Shown: in pieces, positions 19,147 through 28,059 of the stretch | Position numbering within the stretch: position 1 is the first letter of the stretch | How the letters are laid out: every line of letters starts with the position of its first letter | Source of the DNA: Paracoccus mutanolyticus | GTDB taxonomy: Bacteria; Pseudomonadota; Alphaproteobacteria; Rhodobacterales; Rhodobacteraceae | Assembly (NCBI RefSeq): GCF_003285265.1 | Contig: NZ_CP030239.1 | Location: 3,070,131 to 3,134,130 of the forward strand | DNA length: 64,000 nucleotides | Direction: 5' to 3' | The notes under the pieces: model-generated | What the model was told of the DNA's origin: nothing | Databases searched by the model: none | What the model saw: the letters and a program-made list of their open reading frames with translations, nothing else | Made by a program: the position numbers and the translations under genes

Positions 19147-19203
19147 CGCTCGCCGACTTCGCCAAGCTGGTCGAGGTGTTTGACCGCAATGGCGTGGCCT
19201 TCG
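19147..19203 (+). pseudogene. Serine-recombinase gene scrap
   Basis: About 19 codons read L-A-D-F-A-K-L-V-E-V-F-D-R-N-G-V, a stretch typical of large resolvase/invertase-type recombinases. Nothing else of that gene is present. Confidence 0.45.
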
Positions 19204-19218
19204 AACCTGCTGTATCGT

Positions 19219-19408
19219 TGGCGGCGGTTATCTGGAGCAGGCGGCGCTGGCGTTCGGGCTGAATGTCGCATGCGGCATTGAGGTCCGGCAGTTGGAGCCG
19301 GCGGATGACGGACTAATCCTGCACACAGACGACGGCGAAATCAGCGCGGCTTTTGTGATATCGCCCTCCGGCAAGTACAATGTGCCACATTGGTTGCTGT
19401 CAGAGTGA
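19219..19408 (+). pseudogene. Flavin-dependent monooxygenase gene scrap
   Basis: About 60 codons resembling the middle of an FAD/NAD(P)-binding monooxygenase (G-Y-L-E-Q-A-A-L-A-F-G-L-N-V, then T-D-D-G-E-I-S-A-A-F-V-I and G-K-Y-N-V-P-H-W). It ends at a stop next to the IS110 element. Confidence 0.45.
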
Positions 19409-19427
19409 CCAATGAAGGGAGCCATCC

Positions 19428-20432
19428 ATGAAGGAGATTACCACGGTCGGGCTGGATCTGGCCAAGAACTTGTTCCAGGTTCATGCCGTTGATGAGAACG
19501 GCGCTGTTCTCGTGCGGCGGCAGGTCAGGCGGGCACAGGTCCTGCTGTTCTTCTCACGCTTGCACCCCTGTCTCATTGGCATTGAAGCCTGCGCGGGAGC
19601 TCATCACTGGGCGCGGGAACTGGCAAAGCTTGGCCATGACGTGCGGCTGATCCCGCCTTCCTATGTCAAACCCTTTGTTAAGCGGGGCAAGACTGATGCG
19701 GCCGATGCAGAGGCCATCTGCGAAGCCGTCATTCGCCCCAACATGCGCTTTGTGCCGCTGAAGACCGAGAAGCAGCAGGCGGTGCTGATGCAGCACCGGG
19801 CACGTGATTTTCTGGTCCGTCAGCTGACACAACTTGCCAACGCGATCCGGGCACATCTGGGCGAGTTCGGCATTGTCGTTCCGAAAGGCGTCCATAACAT
19901 GGGTCGCCTCATTGCCGAGGCTGAGACAGCTGGTCTGCCGCCAGAGGCACGGATGCCACTCGACCTGCTTGCCGGCCAGTTCCGCGACACCAAGCAGCGC
20001 ATCGATGTCATGACGGCTCAGATCAAAGCCGATGCGGAAGTGGACGAGACAGCCCGTCGGCTCCAGACAATGCCCGGCATCGGGCCCATTACCGCCAGCG
20101 TTCTGGCGGCAACGTTGCCCAATGTGTCGAGCTTCCGGTCAGCCCGTGATCTGCCTGCCTGGCTGGGGCTCACGCCCAAGCCCCATTCAAGTGGCGGCAA
20201 GGAACGGCCGGGCTCCATTTCCAAGATGGGCAACCGGTATATCCGACGGCTGCTCTCTCTTGGCGCCATGGGCGTGATCTCCGCGCGCAGGCTTTCTGAA
20301 CCCAGCACAGATTGGCTGGGCCGCCTGGTCGCGACAAAGCCGCTCAAGGTTGCAGCCATCGCTTTGGCCAATCGCATGGCGCGGGCGATCTGGGCCATGC
20401 TGAAAACGGGCGAAGCCTGGAGACCGGCTTGA
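19428..20432 (+). CDS. IS110-family transposase (DEDD type), intact
   Basis: 334 residues. The N-terminal RuvC-like DEDD domain shows G-L-D-L-A-K-N, G-I-E-A-C-A-G and K-T-D-A-A-D-A-E-A-I; the C-terminal transposase-20 domain shows T-M-P-G-I-G-P-I-T-A-S-V and a serine-containing S-S-G-G-K-E-R-P-G. This family moves by site-specific recombination without long terminal repeats. It is the only unbroken transposase in the window; its codons are slightly less GC-rich than the core genes. Confidence 0.92.
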   Translation: MKEITTVGLDLAKNLFQVHAVDENGAVLVRRQVRRAQVLLFFSRLHPCLIGIEACAGAHHWARELAKLGHDVRLIPPSYVKPFVKRGKTDAADAEAICEAVIRPNMRFVPLKTEKQQAVLMQHRARDFLVRQLTQLANAIRAHLGEFGIVVPKGVHNMGRLIAEAETAGLPPEARMPLDLLAGQFRDTKQRIDVMTAQIKADAEVDETARRLQTMPGIGPITASVLAATLPNVSSFRSARDLPAWLGLTPKPHSSGGKERPGSISKMGNRYIRRLLSLGAMGVISARRLSEPSTDWLGRLVATKPLKVAAIALANRMARAIWAMLKTGEAWRPA

Positions 20433-20625
20433 GCAGATAGGATTGCAGGCCGCTGCTGCTGGCCTGAACGAGGTGGCGAGGGCAGAGTGAGATGATGGCA
20501 AACTGACGGACATGAGGAAGGGACACCCCGTTCGGACCGGAGCGCCTTAAGCGCGTGCCATGTGTGGGTGTCATCGGTTGCCTCGTAGGGGTCGTTCTCA
20601 TCCGCGGGATCACCGCAGATCAGAC
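20433..20625 (+). other. IS110 3' non-coding region, candidate bridge-RNA locus
   Basis: The 190 bases behind the transposase contain no gene and several short stems, for example CAGGCC at 20446-20451 facing GGCCTG at 20460-20465. IS110 elements encode a guide (bridge) RNA in a non-coding end, and the gap before this transposase is very short, so the 3' side is the likelier place. Inference only. Confidence 0.3.
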
Positions 20626-20647
20626 GCGGAATTATCGCCGCACGCCG

Positions 20648-20671
20648 ACCGTGGGATCAAACACCTAGAAG
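20648..20671 (+). repeat. 24-base direct repeat, copy 1
   Basis: The sequence beginning ACCGTGGGATC and ending ACCTAGAAG is identical to 22095-22118. The two copies bracket the IS3 and IS481 remnants next to mnmA. Confidence 0.85.
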
Positions 20672-20785
20672 TCTTGGCGCGAGAACGGTAGCGCTCCGGC
20701 AGTAATTCAAAAAAATCTACCCCCGCCAGGTTTGGCAAAAAACTGACCTTTTTTCTTCGCCTATTCCACGAAGCTACGCCTTCGC
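20672..20785. other. Unassigned gap between IS remnants
   Basis: Short AT-richer stretch with a run of A at 20708-20714. No gene recognised. It is preceded by the first copy of a 24-base direct repeat. Confidence 0.3.
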
Positions 20786-21607
20786 GAAGCCGTGGCAGAA
20801 ACTCTGGGGGTGGCCCGCTCGAACCTGATCGACCGGCTGCAGGGCAGGACGAAGCCGCGTCGGCGCTATCAAAAGGCGCAAGACGCGGCGGTGGTGCCGT
20901 TGATCATGGCCCTCGTGTCGGCGCGACCGACTTATGGCTACCGGCGGATCACGGCCATCCTGAACCGGCAGTTGCGGTCGGAAGGCCTGGCGCCGGTCAA
21001 CCACAAGCGGGTCTACCGGATCATGCAGGCCCATAACCTGCTGCTGGCGCGAAAATATTCCGAACGTCCCGAGCATGTTCACGACGGCAAGGTGATCGTC
21101 ATGCGGTCGAACCTGCGTTGGTGCTCGGACGGGTTCGAGTTCACCTGCTGGAATGGGGACGTCGTCCGGGGTGCCTTCCTCATCGATGCCCATGACAGCG
21201 AAATCATCGCCTGGCGCGCCGTGGTGAACGCCGGGATCAGCGGCTCTGACATCCGGGACATCATGCTCGAAGCGGTGGAACGCCGCTTCGACGCATATCG
21301 TGCCCCATGGGTCATCGAGATGCTGTCCGACAACGGCTCGCCCTACAGCGCGAAGGACACCCAGATCTTTGCCCGCCAGCTTGGCTTGAAGCCCTGCTTC
21401 ACACCGGTCCAGAGCCCGCAAAGCAATGGCATCTCGGAAGCCTTCGCCTGACGCCGCGCGGATGGCCTGTGGTGGGGCCATCCGCGGCTGTCGGTGCTTG
21501 GATTGATCGGGTCATGGATCGAGGATTGCAACGACAACCACCCGCACTCAGGGCTGAAGATGCGCTCGCCTCGCGAGTTCATTGCAGCTCAAAGAGCAAC
21601 CGCCTGA
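20786..21607 (+). pseudogene. IS3-family (IS2-like) transposase OrfB, disrupted
   Basis: Encodes S-N-L-I-D-R-L-Q-G, R-P-T-Y-G-Y-R-R-I, W-C-S-D-G-F-E-F-T-C-W-N-G, S-D-N-G-S-P-Y and S-P-Q-S-N-G-I-S-E-A-F, so all three DDE residues are present. Just after the catalytic Glu the frame stops at 21451; the tail (H-P-H-S-G-L-K-M-R-S-P-R-E-F-I) continues in another frame to about 21607 with part of the expected sequence missing. OrfA is absent. The downstream end TGTCCGGCGAAACGGGGG fits an IS3-type terminus. Confidence 0.82.
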
Positions 21608-21649
21608 GTGTCCGGCGAAACGGGGGCAAGACCACCTCGGCGATATCAA

Positions 21650-22110
21650 TCTGAAAGAAGCCGATGGGGTAGCGCTTGAACTTCTGACGTTTCGGCTTGT
21701 CGCCATCCACATCGGGCAGGCGCGATATTCCATGTCGCTGAAGGCAGCGATGCAACGCCGAGCGCGTCAGGTGGGGAATGGACGGCTGCAGGGCATAAAG
21801 GCAGTCGTCCAGCGGCAGCAGCGTATGGCGCCGAAACGCAACGACGGCCGCCTCCTCGGCCTCCTCAGGATCGTCGAACGCGGCTCCGACGGACCGGTCT
21901 TCATATCCTCGACCGTCGCGCGCTTGCGCCACTTCGCACCGTCTTGGGATTGATGCCAGCTCCCGGCTCAGCTCGCGAGCGAAGCGTGCGATCGCTGTAT
22001 TGCTGCTCGGATGGCGTGCGTGGTCGTGGCGCTGCCGTGACGAACTTGTCCCATAGGGCATCCTTCCATTCCCAAGAAAGGATCGCACCATCAAACCGTG
22101 GGATCAAACA
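21650..22110 (-). pseudogene. IS481-family transposase, N-terminal fragment (copy B)
   Basis: Reads from about 22094 down: M-P-Y-G-T, I-N-P-K-T-V in a second frame, then F-R-R-H-T-L-L-P-L-D-D-C-L-Y-A-L-Q-P, L-H-R-C-L-Q-R-H-G-I-S-R-L and G-F-F-Q-I-D-I-A-E-V, where it is cut by the IS3-type end. Two or more frameshifts occur. It overlaps in content with copy A, so it is a second copy. Confidence 0.8.
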
Positions 22111-23283
22111 CCTAGAAGCTGCGCGGCGGTGGGCGATCCAGCCCCCGCCCAGGACGCGCGTGCCCTCGGTCGCGTAAAAGACGCAGGCCTGGCCGGGGCT
22201 GACGCCTTCCTCCGGGTCCAGAAGCTCGACCTCTGCCCGGCCGTCGCCGGTCGGCCGCAGGATCGCGGGCCGGGGCGGACGGGTCGAACGGATGCGCGCA
22301 TTGATCGCGATTTCGCTGGTCAGGGGCTCGTCGCCCAGCCAGTTCACCTCGGTCACCGGCACGATCCTTGTCGCCAGCGCCTGTTTTGGCCCCACCACTA
22401 CGCGCCGGGCATCGGGCTCCAGCCGGACGACATACAGCGGGTCGCCAAGGCCTCCGATCCCCAGGCCCCGCCGCTGCCCGATCGTGTAGTGGATCACCCC
22501 GCGATGCGTGCCCAGGACGTTGCCATCCAGGTCCACGATCTCGCCCGGGTCGGCAGCGCCGGGACGCAGCTTCTCGATCACGCTGGCATAATTGCCGTTG
22601 GGGACAAAGCAGATGTCCTGGCTGTCGGGCTTGTCGGCCACGGCCAGGCCAAAGCGTGCGGCCAAGGCCCGCGTTTCCGCCTTGCTGGCCAGGCCCCCAA
22701 GCGGAAAGCGCAGGAAATCAAGCTGTTCCCCCGTGGTCGAGAACAGGAAATAGCTCTGGTCGCGATTCGGGTCGGCGGCCATATGCAACTCGGCCCCGTT
22801 CGTCCCGTCGAAGCGCCGGATATAGTGCCCGGTCGCCATGCAATCGGCGTCAAGCTCGCGCGCGGTCTGCAGCAGGTCGCGGAACTTGACCCGTTCGTTG
22901 CAGCGAATGCAGGGCACCGGGGTGGCGCCGGCCAGATAGGCTTCGGCGAACTCCTCGATCACGGATTCTCGGAACTTGTTTTCGTAATCAAGGACATAAT
23001 GCGGGAACCCAATCCGCTCGGCGACGCGGCGCGCGTCGTGGATATCCTGGCCCGCGCAGCAGGCTCCCTTTTTCGCCAGCGCCGCGCCGTGATCGTAAAG
23101 CTGCAAGGTGACGCCGATCACGTCATACCCTTCGGCTGCCAGCATGGCGGCGACGACGGAACTGTCGACCCCGCCCGACATGGCGACGACCACGCGGGTG
23201 GCTGACGGGCTTTTCGCAAAACCAAGCGAGTTCAATGTATTGTTGGGCGCTGCAAGGCGCGTGGCGGGGCTGTGGGCTGTCAT
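21901..23283 (-). CDS. mnmA: tRNA-specific 2-thiouridylase MnmA (3' end runs into IS481)
   Basis: Installs the 2-thio group of U34 in tRNA Lys, Glu and Gln. It has the PP-loop A-M-S-G-G-V-D-S-S near residue 36, C-I-R-C-N with a catalytic Cys near residue 130, and the second catalytic Cys in D-I-C-F-V-P. The ATG at 23283 (M-T-A-H-S-P) is chosen over an upstream in-frame start. The recognisable protein ends at about 22120 (L-G-G-G-W-I-A); the open frame continues about 70 codons through IS481 copy B to 21901, so the natural stop has been lost or shifted. A neighbouring frame ends A-A-Q-L-L-G-V-stop at 22105, perhaps the original end. Confidence 0.92.
   Translation of the reverse strand: MTAHSPATRLAAPNNTLNSLGFAKSPSATRVVVAMSGGVDSSVVAAMLAAEGYDVIGVTLQLYDHGAALAKKGACCAGQDIHDARRVAERIGFPHYVLDYENKFRESVIEEFAEAYLAGATPVPCIRCNERVKFRDLLQTARELDADCMATGHYIRRFDGTNGAELHMAADPNRDQSYFLFSTTGEQLDFLRFPLGGLASKAETRALAARFGLAVADKPDSQDICFVPNGNYASVIEKLRPGAADPGEIVDLDGNVLGTHRGVIHYTIGQRRGLGIGGLGDPLYVVRLEPDARRVVVGPKQALATRIVPVTEVNWLGDEPLTSEIAINARIRSTRPPRPAILRPTGDGRAEVELLDPEEGVSPGQACVFYATEGTRVLGGGWIAHRRAASRCLIPRFDGAILSWEWKDALWDKFVTAAPRPRTPSEQQYSDRTLRSRAEPGAGINPKTVRSGASARRSRI
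22095..22118 (+). repeat. 24-base direct repeat, copy 2
   Basis: Identical to 20648-20671. This copy spans the junction of the mnmA 3' end and the IS481 copy B terminus. Confidence 0.85.
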
Positions 23284-23427
23284 TGGATCGTCCTTTGCCG
23301 ACCCGGGAGGCTTGGGGGCGGGCCGCAGTTCGTTACAGTTATAGGAAAATTGGCGCAATTCTCAAGGCCAAGAGGAGTACCGCCCGGTTCGGTTTTCACC
23401 GCAGCTTAAGGATTTTCTGCCAGAACC

Positions 23428-23730
23428 ATGGATATGGAAGACAGGAAATTGCCGATGTTCTTGAAAAAAACGCATGGCCCTCGGACGGCGATCCTGGCCG
23501 ATGGGACAGTCCTGACCCTCGCCGACTTGCCGCCACGCGACACGCGCTGGGTCGCCAGCCGCAAGGCGGTGGTGGTCGCGGCGGTGGAACACGGGCTTTT
23601 GCCGCGGACCGAGGCGATCCAGCGCTATGACCTGACCGAGGAGGAATTCGACGGCTGGGTCGCGGCGGTCGGGCGGCACGGGCGGAACGCGTTGAAAATC
23701 ACGCAGTTGCAAAAATTTAGACAATTTTAA
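23428..23730 (+). CDS. sciP: CtrA inhibitor SciP (DUF1153)
   Basis: Small DNA-binding protein that in Caulobacter restrains CtrA-dependent transcription. 100 residues with the DUF1153 pattern: L-P-M-F-L-K-K near residue 8, R-W-V-A-S-R-K-A-V-V-V near residue 40 and a helix-turn-helix with Y-D-L-T-E-E-E-F. It lies directly upstream of ctrA in the same direction. TTAA-type half sites occur between it and ctrA (near 23727 and 23776). Confidence 0.9.
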   Translation: MDMEDRKLPMFLKKTHGPRTAILADGTVLTLADLPPRDTRWVASRKAVVVAAVEHGLLPRTEAIQRYDLTEEEFDGWVAAVGRHGRNALKITQLQKFRQF

Positions 23731-23823
23731 GCTGTTTTGTATGAGGCAGGATCGTCGGTAACAGGATATTAACCATTTCATGCCAGCTATTGTGCATTAC
23801 GGTTCACCCAGGGGCTTTACGAA

Positions 23824-24358
23824 ATGCGAATCCTTCTTGTCGAGGACGATCCGACCACCGCGCGCAGCATCGAACTGATGCTGACCCATGCCAATTACAA
23901 CGTCTATCGGACGGACATGGGCGAAGAAGGCATCGACCTGGCCAAGCTCTATGACTACGACCTGATCCTGCTGGACCTGGACCTGCCCGACATGCACGGG
24001 ATGGAAGTCCTGCGCCAGATCCGCATGTCCCGCGTCGACACGCCGATCCTGATCCTGACCGGCTCGGACGACACGGAAAGCAAGCTGCGCGGCTTTGGCT
24101 TCGGGGCTGACGATTACATGACCAAACCATTTAATCGGGATGAACTGGTCGCCCGCATCCAGGCGATCATCCGCCGTTCCAAGGGCCACAGCCAGTCGGT
24201 GATCCGCACGGGCGAGATGGTGGTGAACCTGGACGCGCGCTCGGTCGAGGTGGGCGGCAAGTCGCTGAACCTGACCGGCAAGGAGTACCAGATCCTGGAA
24301 CTGCTGAGCCTGCGCAAGGGCACGACGCTGACCAAGGAGATGTTCCTGAATCATATCG
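23824..24358 (+). pseudogene. ctrA: Cell-cycle response regulator CtrA, 5' part (gene split by an island)
   Basis: OmpR-type regulator. The receiver domain (1-115) with phosphoacceptor Asp in [10 protein letters not shown] and the first half of the winged-helix domain ([13 protein letters not shown] and [10 protein letters not shown]) are intact. After about residue 178 the sequence is foreign and the frame runs on to 24525. The last 25 or so codons of ctrA occur at 31595-31692. About 30 residues of the winged helix, including the recognition region, are missing, so the product should not bind DNA normally. ctrA is not essential in Rhodobacter relatives, unlike Caulobacter. Confidence 0.9.
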
Positions 24359-24403
24359 ATTCTCATGTAAGCCTTTGTATTTCAAGAAACGAGACGCGCC
24401 GTT

Positions 24404-24838
24404 TCATCCGGCGTTTCCTGTTTCCCGGTTCGTTCTCCTTGCGTTCTGCGCCTCTCGCGCCTTCGCGCGCATGTCGGCCTTCCGGCTGTAATGTCGTGCC
24501 ATTTGCTCGGACGAGTGCCCGGTGATGGCCATGACGTGCTCGATGCTCATGCCCGGCAGACTGGCGATTTCAGAGGCCGCGGAGTGGCGCAGGGCGTGAA
24601 TATCCCATGCCATGGCGTCGATTTCCGCACGGACCTCTGTGACCAGCTTGTGAGCCAATGAATAGCTACACGGTCGCCCATTTGGCTGGGCGATGATCGT
24701 CTCGCCGGCACGATGCGTTTGATCTAGAACCGCGGCGAGACCATCGGTGAACGGCACGAATATACCTGCCCTCGTTTTCTGCTGGCGCACCCATATGCCC
24801 CCGTCTTCGATATCAATGGCTGACCAGGATCTGCCGCC
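24404..24838 (-). pseudogene. Tyrosine recombinase/phage integrase, C-terminal remnant
   Basis: Catalytic half of a site-specific recombinase: I-W-V-R-Q-Q-K-T-R, then H-A-L-R-H-S-A-A, I-T-G-H-S-S and the nucleophile region H-Y-S-R-K. The upstream half is gone; at about 24838 the sequence changes to another phage gene on the opposite strand. It sits at the left edge of the island, as an integrase would. Confidence 0.78.
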
Positions 24839-24998
24839 CGGGACCAAGGAGGCCATCGCGGCCGGGTGCACCTGCCAACCGAGCGATGGAGAGGGCGTCC
24901 AGAACCCGCGCTGGCCCGAGTGGCTGACCGCGGGCTGCCCGCTGCATGACGCCAATCTGGCGGGCGAGCCTGAGCCTCGCGGGCTCGCAGCAAGCTGA
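24838..24998 (+). pseudogene. Small phage protein fragment
   Basis: Up to 60 codons from an ATG at 24816; the first few are shared with the antisense integrase remnant. The pattern P-P-G-T-K-E-A-I-A-A-G-C-T-C, then C-P-L-H-D, is common in small phage proteins of unknown role. Confidence 0.4.
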
Positions 24999-25060
24999 CC
25001 CGGCTCACGATCTGAGCCGCCATCACCCGCCTTGTCCGGGGGTGGTTGCACCATCCTACC

Positions 25061-25364
25061 CGGAAGGAAAGTGACAAGCAGGTCAGTGCAACCAAGGCGG
25101 TCTTAGCCCCAGCGCGCGGGCGCCACAATCCGAAACTGCTGGGGTAACGCGCGTGGCCGAGGGAGAACTCGTAAACAGAACACTCTATGTCCCTCGGCCA
25201 TAAGCAATTTCTGCGCGCATTTTTCACCTGCGGCAACTTGGCGGTTTCGTCATGTCCGGCAGGTAGTATGGCAGTTGATTAAATCTTGTTAAACGTGTGT
25301 TCGCGCCATTGTGGTTGCGCGTTATCCATCACACGCTCGACTTGCGTCATCTTCAGGAGGAGAC
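25061..25364. other. Non-coding stretch of the island with an inverted repeat
   Basis: No gene recognised. TGGCCGAGGGA (25154-25164) and TCCCTCGGCCA (25190-25200) form a perfect 11-base inverted repeat 25 bases apart without a following T run. The rest is AT-richer (TTAA motifs at 25279 and 25289) and may hold the promoter of the small gene at 25365. Confidence 0.5.
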
Positions 25365-25508
25365 ATGATGACCATCATCGACCCCACTCTGACAACCTTG
25401 CTGCAAACCATCCACGCGCGCGGCCTTGATGCGGGCGCAATTCTGATCGATTCGCTTTATCGGGCGGCGATTATTACCAAGGCCGATAAAGACCAAAGCA
25501 AGAAATAG
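25365..25508 (+). CDS. Small hypothetical protein, 47 residues
   Basis: Begins M-M-T-I-I-D-P-T-L-T-T-L and ends K-D-Q-S-K-K. A strong AGGAGGAG ribosome site ends four bases before the first ATG (a second ATG follows directly), and a clear terminator lies 30 bases behind the stop. The amphipathic middle (L-D-A-G-A-I-L-I-D-S-L-Y-R-A-A-I-I) could form one helix. No family recognised. Confidence 0.6.
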   Translation: MMTIIDPTLTTLLQTIHARGLDAGAILIDSLYRAAIITKADKDQSKK

Positions 25509-25531
25509 CGCCACCTACCACCACACCGATT

Positions 25532-25566
25532 GAAAAAAGGCTCTGCCCCATGGGCGGGGCCTTTTT
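25532..25566 (+). terminator. Rho-independent terminator after the 47-residue gene
   Basis: Ten-pair stem GGCTCTGCCC / GGGCGGGGCC (two G-T pairs), CAT loop, then TTTTT. Confidence 0.8.
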
Positions 25567-25580
25567 GCTGCCAAGGATCA

Positions 25581-25606
25581 ATTCGCCCGCCTCGCGCGGG
25601 CTTTTT
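25581..25606 (+). terminator. Hairpin with T run, repeated at 29708
   Basis: GCCCGC-CTC-GCGCGGGC followed by TTTTTC. A 21-base core at 25581-25601 is identical to 29708-29728. Confidence 0.65.
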
Positions 25607-25609
25607 CAT

Positions 25610-26620
25610 GGAGTGCGCATGCCGTCATCAGCCCCGTCACCCGTGCTCGGATCTTATTCCCTCGGCGCGACCGGCTCGGCCATTCGCTCTTTCGTCGTGG
25701 CTGGCGAACTCCTCTGCCCATCGGCGATCCTTCGCTCCCGCTCACCATCGACACAGAACGGATGTCGACCTGCAGCCGCTCGACTGCCCTCGGGTGATTA
25801 TCCCGCCACGAGCACTCTCGAGTGGGGACAGCGGCCGCCGAATTCGAAGGTGCGCGGCTCGCGTGTGGAGGGCTGCTAGTGACGCAGCAAGTATTGCGGA
25901 CGAAGCGCGAGATCGCGCCGCGATGGAGCCCGAGCGACCGCGTCTGCGTCGGCGCGGCCATCACCCGGCCGAGAGCGATCGACGCGCGGATCGGCGAGGC
26001 GACCGAGGCGGCCGAGATCGCGACCGAGGCGGCGGAGCAGCCCGACGCCGACGCGCGGCGACCGAGGCGGGCAGGCAGCAGGCGGTCCAGGCGGCGGGCG
26101 AGCTGCGGCGGCGCGAGCGGCAGCGGCCTGGACCGGCGGCGCGGAATGCGCGGCCCGGGCTCTCGGGGCGCGGCCATCCCGCGCGCGCCGGTCGCCGGCG
26201 TGGCTGCGGCCGGGCAAGGCTTTGTTCCGTGCCCCGAGGGCCTCAGCAACGGCTTGCGGTCGGATCGCGATGCGCCTTCGCGAAATAGGCGAGGCACGAT
26301 GTCGCAGGGCGTCAGCGCGGGCGCCGATCGTCCGGCGAGGCGTTCGCCGTCTCTTGCCGCCCTCCTCGTCGAATTTCCGCCTGCGCCACGTCGTCGAATA
26401 TGCCGAGGTAGTCGACGGATCGGCGCCCCATCCTACATCACCGGGGCGGCCGCCGCATCTAGGACCTACCCGTCGAAGCCGGGGGCGAATTCTCGGGCGC
26501 TTTCCAGGGCACGGTCAACGGGTCCGGCACGGTAACGATCCCGCACGCTGGGCTCGGGCCGGCTGCCGTGGCGCGCGTGATCGGCGTGATCCGCCGGGAA
26601 CCCCGCCGTCTCCACATTCG
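25610..26620. other. GC-rich island segment without a supportable gene
   Basis: Several frames are open because of high GC, but none gives a recognisable protein. A stretch near 26480-26560 reads T-V-N-G-S-G-T-V-T-I-P-H-A-G-L-G-P in one frame, reminiscent of a tail or adhesin repeat. It looks like joined pieces of phage genes with lost frames. Confidence 0.4.
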
Positions 26621-26623
26621 CCC

Positions 26624-26740
26624 ATCGTCATCGTCTATTTCCTGGGCGCGCTCGGGGCGTTCCTGGGGCCGCTGTTCGGGATCGTGATGGCCGACTACTG
26701 GCTGATCCGCAAGCAGCAGGTCGACGTGCCGGCGCTCACG
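26624..26740 (+). pseudogene. NCS1-type permease fragment
   Basis: About 38 codons: V-Y-F-L-G-A-L-G-A-F-L-G-P-L-F-G and V-M-A-D-Y-W-L-I-R-K-Q-Q, matching the C-terminal region of nucleobase/allantoin permeases. It is foreign to the phage context. Confidence 0.55.
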
Positions 26741-26849
26741 ACAGCGCTGCCGCCCCTACCTGCCCTGGTCGGACGGATCGCAGGTCCATGTGGACCGGCA
26801 GGACACCGGCCAGCGCGTGCAGGTCAGCCAGGGCGGCGGCGCCAACACC

Positions 26850-27023
26850 AACCCCCGCATGCAGGACGGCATGGTCATCTGGCAGCGGAAGCGGCGCGGT
26901 CAGCAGGTAGGAGATCGAGGGGAGCACGCCTGCCCCGTCCAGCGCGCGTGCCAGGTCCGACGGCCGCGCCGTCATCACGAAGACGAGGCCGATGCCAAGC
27001 GAAGCGCCAGCCGCGCGGAACAT
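26850..27023 (-). pseudogene. Energy-coupling-factor (CbiQ/EcfT-like) permease fragment
   Basis: Reads G-L-V-F-V-M-T-A-R-P-S-D-L-A-R-A-L, then L-P-S-I-S-Y-L-L-T-A-P, resembling the coupling-helix area of EcfT proteins. It is cut at both ends. Confidence 0.45.
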
Positions 27024-27029
27024 CCGCCG

Positions 27030-27190
27030 GTGTCCACGGTGTTGGGGATCAGGATGCCGTCGCTGGCCGGGCCGGCAATCTCGCGCAGGGTCTTCAGCAG
27101 CGCGCTACGGCTAACGACCACGGGCTTGCCCACCTGCAGCTGATCCAGGGTCTTCAGCACCCAGCGCGCCAGCGAGGCGTGGCCGGGCGA
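27030..27190 (-). pseudogene. Periplasmic ligand-binding protein fragment (uncertain)
   Basis: Reads V-G-K-P-V-V-V-S-R-S-A-L-L, then I-A-G-P-A-S-D-G-I-L-I-P, resembling branched-chain amino acid type substrate-binding proteins. Weak support. Confidence 0.3.
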
Positions 27191-27249
27191 GATCGTCGGC
27201 GGAGCGAGCCCGCCAGTACACGGCCTACTGGTCCTTCCCAGAACCCTTA

Positions 27250-27970
27250 GCGCCCCGCCTGGGCCCGAACCAGATGACGGCGCAGTCCTTCCAGGATGGC
27301 GGCCACGTCAAGGTTTCGGCATTGTATTCGACGGTCGATGCGGATTTCCTTTATGGCTATGCTGCCGGGGCCGCGACGGACGGCACCAGCAGCGCCGCCG
27401 ACCGCGACGATGGCCTGCGTATTTCGGGCGATCCTGCTCTGCCTGCTGGGCCGCAACAGCCGGGCGATCCTCACGGCGTGGTCGAGATGGCGCGCCGCAT
27501 CTGGGCCGCGCACCAGCCGCTGTCCAGCGCATCGCTGGTGCCCTGGATCCACGGCACGGCTAGTCGCTCGGGCGGCCGGCTACCGACCGGGTGCTGGCCG
27601 CTGGACCTGTTCCGGCCTGATGGGGGTGGACGGGTCGGCCTATTACGAGACCTTCAAGCCGCGGCGACCGACAGCGCGGCGGACCAGGCCGCGCTCGCAG
27701 CCGACACCCCGCCGCCGTCTCTCATGAGCGACACGATCCACCCCGGCCCCGCCGGAACTGAGGTTGACGGATGGAACTGCGTTGCGCATCGTGCGCGGTA
27801 TCGTGTAGGGATACCAATATGCCGCCTGAAATGCCAAGCAAGAAGCCTGCCGGTCGATGGGTTCAAACAGATAAAGCTACGCATGAGGCATGGGCCGACA
27901 CGAGAAGCCTGCTTGACACGATCAGCACCTTTTGGTAGCTCGCGTGGGGGATCACAACGCACCGTCCAGG
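27250..27970. other. Island segment of unassigned fragments
   Basis: No intact gene. Pieces such as D-T-I-H-P-G-P-A-G near 27735 (hydrolase-like) and M-E-L-R-C-A-S-C near 27771 (Com-like zinc finger) appear in different frames and cannot be joined. Confidence 0.35.
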
Positions 27971-27972
27971 CG

Positions 27973-28057
27973 CAGAGCTGGACGCGATCGACCGAAGGAT
28001 ATTAGGCGCGCTGGCCGAGGATGCTTCGCGCAGCTACGCCGAACTCGGCAGGTCGTG
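27973..28057 (+). pseudogene. Lrp/AsnC-family regulator N-terminal fragment
   Basis: About 28 codons: L-D-A-I-D-R-R-I-L-G-A-L-A-E-D and S-Y-A-E-L-G-R, the helix-turn-helix start of Lrp/AsnC proteins. The rest is missing. Confidence 0.5.
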
Positions 28058-28059
28058 AT

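Noticed and set aside
24340..24420. tRNA or tmRNA attachment site at the left island edge
   Set aside because: The junction is inside ctrA coding sequence; no tRNA features and no matching repeat at the right edge.
25154..25200. Terminator or tRNA-like structure
   Set aside because: Only an 11-base inverted repeat with a 25-base loop; no T run and no tRNA arms.
25279..25292. CtrA box before the 47-residue gene
   Set aside because: TTAA to TTAA spacing is six, not seven, bases in an AT-rich stretch.
27300..27770. SGNH-type hydrolase gene
   Set aside because: Only a D-T-I-H-P-G-P-A-G piece looks suggestive; catalytic blocks are missing and frames do not join.
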